Part shown: positions 1 to 5,613 of the stretch, piece by piece | Position numbering within the stretch: the first letter of the stretch is position 1 | Layout: every line of letters starts with the position of its first letter | NCBI GenBank assembly: GCA_943333015.1 | Contig: CALQRR010000131.1 | Location: 1-5,613, forward strand | Origin: Chitinophaga pinensis | GTDB taxonomy: Bacteria; Bacteroidota; Bacteroidia; M30B66 | Direction: 5' to 3' | Length of the DNA: 5,613 nucleotides | The notes under the pieces: model-generated | What the model saw: the letters and a program-made list of their open reading frames with translations, nothing else | Database searches by the model: none | Told to the model about the DNA's origin: nothing | Translations under genes and position numbers: made by a program

Positions 1-1
1 A

Positions 2-364
2 AAGATTCTTGAACGCGGAAAGAACTACGATGTCAATTTCGATATTTCCAACCACGAAGCCTTTTTTCTGGAAGGGGAAGACTCCCTATTCAGATTTTTA
101 TACACCCGCTTAATCATTTCTCCCGAAGCGCTCAATGCCAATCTCGTGGGCAATGCCATGGTAGGTTTTCAGGTGAATTTCGATGGCAAAGTACAGCAGG
201 CCTATTCCATCAGCAATGTCGGTTTTGGCATCGATGAACAACTCATCTCCGAACTCAATAAACTCGAATTCGTTCCAGCATCGCAGGGCAGCATGCCGTA
301 CCGCTCCGAAATCGTTCTCGAAATTCCCATTAAAGCCGCATACCTGGCTGGCATGAAGAAATAA
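2..364 (+). CDS. TonB C-terminal-like domain protein (3' end only)
   Basis: This is the last 120 codons of a gene that begins before the window; the frame is open from base 2 and ends at TAA 362-364. An internal ATG at 146 exists, but the open frame and domain both continue upstream of it, so it is not the start. The final ~85 residues fit the TonB C-terminal fold: a ISPEAL segment, then GNAMVGFQVNFDGKVQQA (the usual G-x-V-x-F-x-V-x-x-DG-x-V core), GIDEQLISEL (the helix starting 'lDe'), LEFVPAS (the 'l-F-x-P-A' strand) and a closing strand IVLEIPIKA. Such domains occur in periplasmic TonB proteins that energise outer-membrane receptors, and in many Bacteroidota proteins of unknown role that merely carry the domain. 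The N-terminal half, including any membrane anchor, is outside the window, so a true TonB function cannot be claimed. The gene ends 40 bases before a strong terminator, so it is the last gene of its transcript. Confidence 0.72.
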   Translation, partial: KILERGKNYDVNFDISNHEAFFLEGEDSLFRFLYTRLIISPEALNANLVGNAMVGFQVNFDGKVQQAYSISNVGFGIDEQLISELNKLEFVPASQGSMPYRSEIVLEIPIKAAYLAGMKK

Positions 365-401
365 AAGATCCCATCAACACATTGTTTTTGGACGTGCCCC
401 C

Positions 402-441
402 AAAAAAAGGCTCCTTTCCTACCGGACAAGGAGCCTTTTTT
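402..441. terminator. Bidirectional rho-independent terminator
   Basis: A perfect 8-bp G/C-rich stem, GGCTCCTT (409-416) with AAGGAGCC (428-435), is flanked by seven A (402-408) on the left and six T (436-441) on the right. The A and T tracts can pair to lengthen the stem, and TCC 417-419 can also pair with GGA 424-426. Because a T tract follows the stem on both strands, it can stop the TonB-like gene from the left and the large minus-strand gene from the right. It lies about 40 bases past the first stop codon and about 150 bases past the second. Confidence 0.88.
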
Positions 442-543
442 ATGCGGTCGCGCTTTCGCCCATAGTCCTCGTCCAGGCAAAGCCTGTCCTGCGGGCTATC
501 TGGCTCTATCGCTCACGCAGCATGCCGGTTTGTCTAACCGCAT
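442..543. repeat. Hairpin-rich intergenic element with 7-bp terminal inverted repeats
   Basis: No gene fits here. The segment starts one base after the terminator T tract and is bounded by ATGCGGT (442-448) and its exact reverse complement ACCGCAT (537-543). Inside are short hairpins: GCG/CGC (450-459), CAGGC-AAA-GCCTG (474-486), CTGCG (489-493) with CGCAG (516-520), and CGGTT-TGTCT-AACCG (526-540), which competes with the outer repeat for pairing. Only one copy is in the window, so calling it a dispersed repeat is an inference. It resembles, from memory and not checked, G/C-rich intergenic repeats seen in Bacteroidota genomes. Alternatives are a structured 3' UTR or RNA element of the minus-strand gene, or a decayed MITE-like insertion. 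No flanking target duplication is evident. Confidence 0.4.
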
Positions 544-575
544 GTATCACATGTGTCATCTACAATTGGCCGAAT

Positions 576-591
576 GTAAATCACCATTTAC
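576..591. other. Small A/T-rich hairpin abutting the stop codon of the minus-strand gene
   Basis: GTAAAT (576-581) and ATTTAC (586-591) form a perfect 6-bp inverted repeat around a 4-base loop CACC. It begins at the base immediately after the TAA stop (592-594) of the minus-strand gene. There is no T tract after it and the stem is A/T-rich, so it is unlikely to terminate alone. It could protect the mRNA 3' end, or be chance. Confidence 0.3.
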
Positions 592-3567
592 TTATTGACC
601 AATCAAGGTCACAGTCCCTTTTTGCAGATCCGAATTCTCTTTGTGCTCCAATTTCGCAATAAAGAAATAGGTGCCATCGGGCAAAATATTTCCATTCATA
701 TCGGTACCATTCCACTCAAAAAACGGATTCACCGATTCATACACTTTCAAGCCCCAGCGGTTGTATATCACCACACTAAACACATCATACTGATACGTTT
801 GCCCCGGTGTAAACACATCGTTTTTTCCATCTCCGTTGGGCGAAAATACGTTCGGCAATTCCAATGGTTGGTAACAAACCTGAACATTTACCTTAAAGGA
901 ATCGAGCATCGGACACAATTCATTGTTCTGAATAATCAGCACATAATACCAGCCGCTATCGCTTACTGTAATCAACTGCGACGTTTCACCCGTGCTCCAC
1001 AAATAGGAAATACCCGTCGTATCAGAGCTCAACGTAATCGACTCGCCCTCGCACACTTCAAATACCTTTACCGAACCAGTATCGGGATATTGCACGAACA
1101 CCGTTACCGTATCGGCCGATTCGCAGGCCAATGTGCCATAATTGGTAGCCCGAATCACATACGTGGTAGTCGAATCGGGCTGCACCGTTACTTCCCGCTC
1201 CTGCGAAAACAACACGCCCTCTTCGGTCCAGAAATATTTATAGTTATTGCCTTCAGCGGTGCTCAGCAGCACGTCTGTATAAACGCAAATGGTTGTGTCA
1301 CTTATCACATCCACAGCTGGCGGTTGTCGAACCAAAATGTTTTTGGATGAATTCTGACTACCACAAATATTAACCGCTTCCATGGTGATGGTAGTCGTAC
1401 CCGAAACAGGAAAGTAAATCTCTGCAGTATTGCTCAGGGAATCAACAATAAGCCCCGGATTTACATTCCACGAATAATAGGTGTTTTCATTCAACGGAAC
1501 GGTGTACGAAACCGTATCTCCCAAACAGGCCTGAAAGGGCCCAATTACCGTCGCGCTTGGAGCACCTAGCACTTCTACCAAGGCATCATCTGAGCCTGGA
1601 CCCACGCAGCCAAAATTGGTTTCAGTCACGCCAATGGTGTAGTTTCCAATGCCGTTAAATAAAATGCCATTGTACGGACCGCCTTCAAAGAAATTAGGAT
1701 CATTATTCAAAGACCAGACATAACTCGATGAGAAATTATACGGACTCAATAAAAACCAAACCCCATCGCTCACACAAATGGTTGTATCGCCGTCAAATGG
1801 AACACTCAGAAAGGTATTGATATCAATCACTCCAATGGATAGGGGCGAAGGATTCGGTGCTCCAATGGTCAATCGAACGAGCGTACCTGAAAGGTCCCAC
1901 GGCTGATCCGAATTGGTTCCAATAATCCGCATGTAATAATTACCCGGAATCAGCCCAACAGTAAAGAGGTTAGGCAATGCAGGAATGCTCAATTGAACCA
2001 CGGTATCGTTTACTGCCACAACAGAACCCACCACACCGGTATTTATCACCCCGAAACTTTGGAAATCGAGCAATTGAATCTGGAATTCGTTGGGTGCTGT
2101 GTATGTTGCCGCAGGTGGATAAATGCCTACATCCACCGTTAGTATTGTATCGCCTCCATTGGTTGCATCAATGCAGAATTGCACGTCCACTTTATCATTT
2201 GTTTCAATATCGCATTCTCGAATACAAAACGGCCCGAAAACACTGCCAATCGTTGACGGACTGCTGGAAACAACGCGGATAAAGTAATTACATCCCGGCG
2301 GAATCGGCTGTTGCTGTGCGCGCACCAATCCGGGAACATTGCCTTTGGGAATCGTGCCTGGCGGATAGGTGGTATTGTCATTTATAAAACCCAACACATT
2401 AGGATTGGGTGGAAAAAGTCCGTTCGAATCAGACAGTTGAGCGATGTAGGTGTTGTTTAGAAAAACACCAAGTGAATAAAACGGGACATCAATCACACTA
2501 CCCAGGCACAAAGTGTCGGTAGGATTCAACAAAACCGCCGGTTGTAAGGTGATAATCTGGTTGGGACAGTTAATCACTTCGATACAAATACTGGTATCGG
2601 AAATAATCACGGGCACAATGTCCACCCGCATCACCCGAATGCGGTAACAGGGATTAGGATTGAGGTTGCTGGGTGTGGGCAGTGAAAATAAAACCTGCAA
2701 AGAATTCTGATTACTCAACTGATAAATTCCAAGGGACGTATAATTGGAGAAATCGCTGAATTCATTGGAAAACTGCACTTCATAAAATCCGGTGCCACAC
2801 AGCGGAACGGGATTATTGAAAAACAACAAAACACCATCTCCCCGGCACACCGGATTGGGTGAAATACTGTCTAATTCAAGCCGGATATTGTAAACATCGG
2901 GTGCATATTTCCCGACAATCCGAACACCATCAATCCCCATCGATCCAGTTGGCTGACCGCCCGTGCCATCGTTTGTCCAACGGAATCCAAAACGGAGGTT
3001 GTTGATATTGTCAAAACCCTCATCATAAAATTCTACATAATTCCACTTGTTCTGATTGTTAAAAACGGCATTCGGAACAGCGGTCCAAGGACCTGTATCA
3101 GCCTGATAATAGAGTTGAGCACTTGCTCCCGGATTTCCAACACAGGTGTAATAAAAGGCAATGCGCACACTGTCGAGCCCTAATGTGCAAAAGGCCGATG
3201 TCGAAGTAAAGCGGTCGGAGGCATCACTGGTGCTGAAGTTTGCATTCCCAATATTTTGTGTTGATGCAGCAACAGAATCTTGAATGTGGAGGTATTTACT
3301 GAATGGTGCGAAATTTATCAAGCCTCCAGTGGTGCTGTCCTGACTGATCGTATTAGGAAAAAGGGGACTTCCCGAGAATAGATTATTCACCGTCCATTTA
3401 TTTTGACCGGAGTTGTTACCGACTTCTGCGGAGGAGTTCAGAATGAAAGAACCGGGCCCCGTTTCAAAATCTTCGGAATACACCAAGGTGTTCTGAGCGG
3501 CAATAGAACCGATTGAAAGCCATATCAATACTGCAAGACAGAAAATTTTAGCGAAAAGGTGTTTCAT
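592..3567 (-). CDS. Secreted multidomain PKD/Ig-like protein with T9SS type B (gliding motility-associated) C-terminal sorting domain
   Basis: A complete 991-residue protein. I start it at the ATG at 3567-3565 because it gives a clean signal peptide (MKHLFAKIFC, then a hydrophobic stretch to SIAAQ, cleavage about residue 24) with an A-rich leader. The in-frame ATG at 3654 would add 29 residues ahead of that signal. Order of regions: ~28-220, a beta-rich jelly-roll or ConA/MAM-like region (EDFETGPGSF ... GIDGVRIVG); ~230-335, 336-452 and 453-570, three related modules each with a Y-x-I/M-R-V/I strand (CYRIRV, CNYFIRV, NYYMRI); ~585-897, about four PKD/Ig-like modules, each with a TTICV/ACLGD/VCEGES-type opening strand; 902-991, the sorting domain with LPNVFSPNGDGKNDVFTP, VVIYNRWGLKVYES, WNGTDMNG and LPDGTYFF. 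In this family the C-terminal domain directs passage through the type IX secretion system after Sec export. No catalytic domain is visible, so an adhesin or surface-matrix role is inferred from architecture. It is transcribed divergently from the gene at 3697 and converges on the TonB-like gene. Confidence 0.93.
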   Translation of the reverse strand: MKHLFAKIFCLAVLIWLSIGSIAAQNTLVYSEDFETGPGSFILNSSAEVGNNSGQNKWTVNNLFSGSPLFPNTISQDSTTGGLINFAPFSKYLHIQDSVAASTQNIGNANFSTSDASDRFTSTSAFCTLGLDSVRIAFYYTCVGNPGASAQLYYQADTGPWTAVPNAVFNNQNKWNYVEFYDEGFDNINNLRFGFRWTNDGTGGQPTGSMGIDGVRIVGKYAPDVYNIRLELDSISPNPVCRGDGVLLFFNNPVPLCGTGFYEVQFSNEFSDFSNYTSLGIYQLSNQNSLQVLFSLPTPSNLNPNPCYRIRVMRVDIVPVIISDTSICIEVINCPNQIITLQPAVLLNPTDTLCLGSVIDVPFYSLGVFLNNTYIAQLSDSNGLFPPNPNVLGFINDNTTYPPGTIPKGNVPGLVRAQQQPIPPGCNYFIRVVSSSPSTIGSVFGPFCIRECDIETNDKVDVQFCIDATNGGDTILTVDVGIYPPAATYTAPNEFQIQLLDFQSFGVINTGVVGSVVAVNDTVVQLSIPALPNLFTVGLIPGNYYMRIIGTNSDQPWDLSGTLVRLTIGAPNPSPLSIGVIDINTFLSVPFDGDTTICVSDGVWFLLSPYNFSSSYVWSLNNDPNFFEGGPYNGILFNGIGNYTIGVTETNFGCVGPGSDDALVEVLGAPSATVIGPFQACLGDTVSYTVPLNENTYYSWNVNPGLIVDSLSNTAEIYFPVSGTTTITMEAVNICGSQNSSKNILVRQPPAVDVISDTTICVYTDVLLSTAEGNNYKYFWTEEGVLFSQEREVTVQPDSTTTYVIRATNYGTLACESADTVTVFVQYPDTGSVKVFEVCEGESITLSSDTTGISYLWSTGETSQLITVSDSGWYYVLIIQNNELCPMLDSFKVNVQVCYQPLELPNVFSPNGDGKNDVFTPGQTYQYDVFSVVIYNRWGLKVYESVNPFFEWNGTDMNGNILPDGTYFFIAKLEHKENSDLQKGTVTLIGQ

Positions 3568-3696
3568 GCTTTTTTGTTTGATGCAGGGTAAGGATTCCAA
3601 TGGGCATTCTGGTAAAAATAATAAAAAATCAACCCAAACATTCCCGAATACCAATGAAGATGCGACGGCGTACTTTTCTTACTAAATTTACGGAGC
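3568..3696. promoter_or_regulatory. Divergent promoter region between two secreted-protein genes
   Basis: This 129-bp gap separates the start codons of the two large genes, so promoters in both directions must lie here or inside the opposing gene. The Bacteroidota -7 consensus is TAnnTTTG. The best minus-strand match is TATTTTTA (3620-3613, seven of eight allowing n), with a TTTG at 3638-3635 only 14 bases upstream, shorter than the usual spacing. The best plus-strand match is TACTTTTC (3671-3678), with no clear TTG box upstream. Before the plus-strand ATG there is GGAG at 3692-3695, but it sits one base from the start and is too close to act as a Shine-Dalgarno site. Both promoter assignments are weak; the divergent layout itself is certain. 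Confidence 0.35.
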
Positions 3697-5613
3697 ATGA
3701 TACGCTGTTTTCGGTTATTTCTTTTACTCCTTTTGCTGGTTAATGCGCAACCAATTCTGGCTACTCACCTTATGGGAGGCGAGATAACATGGCAGTGTCA
3801 GGGAAATGGAAACTACATCTTCACCCTTAAACTCTACCGCGATTGCAACGGTGTGGCCGTGCAATTACCAGTCGGTTTGCGCGTTCACAACCACCCAAGT
3901 TTGGTTGGGATTCCAATGAATCTGATTAGTCAAACAGATATTTCTCCCCAATGCAATGGATCAGGGCCGACCATTTCATGTGCGGGGGGGGGAAATGGCG
4001 CTGTTGAAGAATTTGTTTTCCGTTCCAATGCCATCAATATGGGTGGAAATCCGCCACCGCAGGGATGGGTTTTTACCTACGATGGATGTTGTCGGAACGC
4101 AGCCATAAGCAACATGGTGATTAGTCCCAATGCAACTGGATTTACGCTGCGTGCGATCATGTATCCATACAACGGCACCAACACCTCGCCCTGTTTCGAT
4201 TCTTCACCGGTTTTTACCCAACGTCCCGCCACGATCATCTGTTCCGGAAATGCATTTACCTACAACCACAACGCCTACGATCCCGATAAAGATTCGCTGG
4301 TATATTCCTTTGCTGCTCCGCTCGATTGGCTCGATGGTGCCGACTTCACATCAACATCACCTCCTGCACTTTTTTTTCAGCCTGCTTATTCCGTTAATTC
4401 GCCATTTCCAGGTCCAGGCCAAAACAACAGTACGCCTGCTACCATCGATAGTCAAACCGGTGAAATCTCCTTTCAATCCAACTACACCGGAAATTTCGTC
4501 ACCGTGGTCAAGGTCAGTTCTTTCCGCTGCGGCCAGTTGATTGCGGAGATTTTTAGGGAGATTCAAGTCGTAATTCTTGCCTGCGGAACCAATACCGCTC
4601 CTACCGTTACCGCGCCGTTTAATGATCCGGGAACTGGGTTACAAACCTCTTTTACAACCACGGTCGAAGCTGGCGATCCGGTCAGTTTTACCATTACCGC
4701 AACAGACAATGAATTTCTCCCTATCGGGCTTGCGCAAACCATTCATGTAGAAGCTTCGGGTGGACAATTCGGGAATGGGTTTACAGATCCATTAAATGGA
4801 TGTACTGATCCGCCTTGCGCAACGTTAAATCCAGCTCCACCGGTCATTCTGGCCAACAATCAAACGATCACGTTTAATTGGCAAACCACCTGCGATCACG
4901 TGGCCATTTTAAACGATTGTTACGTGCCTTCCAATGTGCATACGTTTATCCTCACCTTTCAAGACGATTACTGCCCAGCACCTTCGTATCACGTTGCCAC
5001 CATTTCGGTTGTTGTTACCGCGCCGCCTGTTCTTGGGCCGCCATCATTGCGGTGTGTGGATGTACAAGCCAACGGAGATGTAATTCTGAATTGGATTCCG
5101 GTGAGTGACCCCACTGGTTTTTTTAACAGTTATCATCTTTTCAGTGGACCAAGCCCCAACGGACCATTTACAGTTGTCGATAGCATTTTCACGCTCGGGC
5201 AGTCTTCGTATACACATGTTGGCGCGAATGCAGATCTGCAATCGGTGTATTATTATATTCGAACACGATCGGGCTGCGGCGGTCAGGTTTTTTCAACACC
5301 AACCGATACCTTGCAGAGTATTTTTCTTGCTGTTACGGATGCCGGATCGGGACAAATTGAAATCGACTGGAATCCGCTTTCCTCGCCATTGCCAGTAACA
5401 ACACAATTACCTTATCGAATTGACCGACAGATTCTGCCAGCTGCATTTTCGTTCTTTTCCAATACAACGACAACCGCTGCACTCGATTCCATGGAGGGCT
5501 GTTTACAAGACATCTTTTATACTGTTCAGATTTCTGATGCTTCCGGCTGTAGTTCACATTCAAACAGCGCAGGAGGACCTTTTAGCAATGATGAAGCACC
5601 GGAACCACCATTT
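3697..5613 (+). CDS. Large secreted adhesin-like protein with fibronectin-III-like domains (3' end outside window)
   Basis: The frame runs without a stop from ATG 3697 through the last base, 639 codons. This ATG is the first after an in-frame TGA at 3655-3657 and gives a signal peptide (MIRCFRLF, seven-leucine core, cleavage likely after QPILA, residue 22). Residues 23-140 form the N-terminal module common in Bacteroidota T9SS-type proteins: THLMGGEITWQC, YIFTLKLYRDCNG and a GCCRN motif at 130-134. Residues 189-205 hold AYDPDKDSLVYSF, a cadherin-like calcium-site pattern. Residues 249-296 hold TGEISFQSNYTG and an IFREIQVVI strand closing the domain. Residues 297-440 are a second beta-sandwich region with CDH and VHTFILTF strands. 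Residues 443-540 and 541-627 are fibronectin-III-like (ILNWIPV...YYYIRT and IEIDWNP...FYTVQISDASG). No enzyme motif is seen. A C-terminal T9SS sorting domain is expected from the family but lies beyond the window. Nine G at 3984-3992 keep the frame here. A role in adhesion or gliding-associated surface structure is inference. Confidence 0.9.
   Translation, partial: MIRCFRLFLLLLLLVNAQPILATHLMGGEITWQCQGNGNYIFTLKLYRDCNGVAVQLPVGLRVHNHPSLVGIPMNLISQTDISPQCNGSGPTISCAGGGNGAVEEFVFRSNAINMGGNPPPQGWVFTYDGCCRNAAISNMVISPNATGFTLRAIMYPYNGTNTSPCFDSSPVFTQRPATIICSGNAFTYNHNAYDPDKDSLVYSFAAPLDWLDGADFTSTSPPALFFQPAYSVNSPFPGPGQNNSTPATIDSQTGEISFQSNYTGNFVTVVKVSSFRCGQLIAEIFREIQVVILACGTNTAPTVTAPFNDPGTGLQTSFTTTVEAGDPVSFTITATDNEFLPIGLAQTIHVEASGGQFGNGFTDPLNGCTDPPCATLNPAPPVILANNQTITFNWQTTCDHVAILNDCYVPSNVHTFILTFQDDYCPAPSYHVATISVVVTAPPVLGPPSLRCVDVQANGDVILNWIPVSDPTGFFNSYHLFSGPSPNGPFTVVDSIFTLGQSSYTHVGANADLQSVYYYIRTRSGCGGQVFSTPTDTLQSIFLAVTDAGSGQIEIDWNPLSSPLPVTTQLPYRIDRQILPAAFSFFSNTTTTAALDSMEGCLQDIFYTVQISDASGCSSHSNSAGGPFSNDEAPEPPF
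3984..3992 (+). repeat. G9 homopolymer inside the coding sequence
   Basis: Nine consecutive G encode part of Ala-Gly-Gly-Gly (residues 96-99) in the large plus-strand gene. The recognisable family motifs THLMGGEITW upstream and CCRN downstream are in the same frame, so this copy is in the ON phase. A change of one G would shift the frame within the first 100 residues. Whether it varies in the population cannot be seen from one sequence. Confidence 0.9.

Noticed and set aside
202..480. A 92-codon minus-strand open frame
   Set aside because: It is antisense to the TonB-like domain, and its other half runs through the terminator and the inverted-repeat element, so it is not a credible gene.
548..555. 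Perfect palindrome CACATGTG as a possible operator
   Set aside because: It lies between the 3' ends of convergent genes, away from any start, and an 8-bp palindrome is common by chance.
595..1350. A 251-codon open frame on the plus strand
   Set aside because: It lies entirely antisense to the sorting domain and PKD-like modules of the minus-strand gene, has no signal or domain pattern, and its His/Arg/Ile-rich composition is that of a reverse-strand shadow.
1977..2381. Overlapping open frames on both strands (1977-2282 plus, 2139-2381 minus)
   Set aside because: Both sit inside the continuous 991-residue minus-strand coding sequence in other frames and show no recognisable protein features.
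3565..3654. Upstream start for the minus-strand gene at 3654
   Set aside because: It would place 29 residues, including an extra hydrophobic patch, before an otherwise perfect signal peptide, and would cover the best candidate promoter site. The start at 3567 is preferred.
3984..3992. G9 tract as a frameshift that breaks the gene
   Set aside because: The family motifs before and after the tract are in one frame, so the gene is intact as sequenced.
4130..4540. A 136-codon plus-strand open frame
   Set aside because: It overlaps the long plus-strand gene out of frame and is a low-complexity Pro/Thr/Arg-rich shadow. The frame starting at 3697 carries the family motifs throughout this stretch.
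4357..5563. Several short open frames on both strands (4357-4566, 4878-5108, 5044-5241, 5105-5398, 5333-5563)
   Set aside because: All fall within the uninterrupted coding frame of the second large gene, which runs off the window edge. None has its own leader or domain signature.

Overview
The window looks like Bacteroidota (a gliding/T9SS-type lineage, order not resolvable from 5.6 kb). The evidence is a textbook gliding-motility-associated C-terminal sorting domain (type IX secretion, type B) on one large protein, PKD/Ig-like and fibronectin-III-like repeats typical of such secreted proteins, absence of convincing Shine-Dalgarno sequences, and A/T-rich leader regions. Nothing suggests a phage, plasmid, CRISPR array, tRNA or rRNA.

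Layout. (1) 2-364, plus strand: the 3' end of a gene whose last ~80 residues resemble a TonB C-terminal-type domain. (2) 365-591: intergenic region between convergent genes. It holds a strong bidirectional hairpin terminator (402-441), directly followed by a ~100-bp hairpin-rich element bounded by a 7-bp inverted repeat (442-543), and a small A/T hairpin at the end of the next gene (576-591). (3) 592-3567, minus strand: a complete 991-residue secreted multidomain protein with signal peptide, an N-terminal jelly-roll-like region, three related ~110-residue modules, about four PKD/Ig-like modules and the T9SS type B sorting domain. (4) 3568-3696: a 129-bp divergent promoter region. (5) 3697-5613, plus strand: a second large secreted protein, open for 639 codons to the window edge with no stop. 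It has a signal peptide, a conserved N-terminal THLMGGEITW / CCRN module, a cadherin-like DPDKDSLVYS segment and two fibronectin-III-like domains. It carries an in-frame run of nine G.

The two large genes are divergent and both encode exported, probably surface-displayed or released, adhesin-like proteins. The first is assigned to T9SS export from its own C-terminus; for the second this is only expected from its family, because its C-terminus lies outside the window. I see no enzymatic domain in any gene, so the ligands or roles remain unknown. I did not find a clearly new biological system. The most checkable novelties are the 102-bp intergenic element and the G9 tract.
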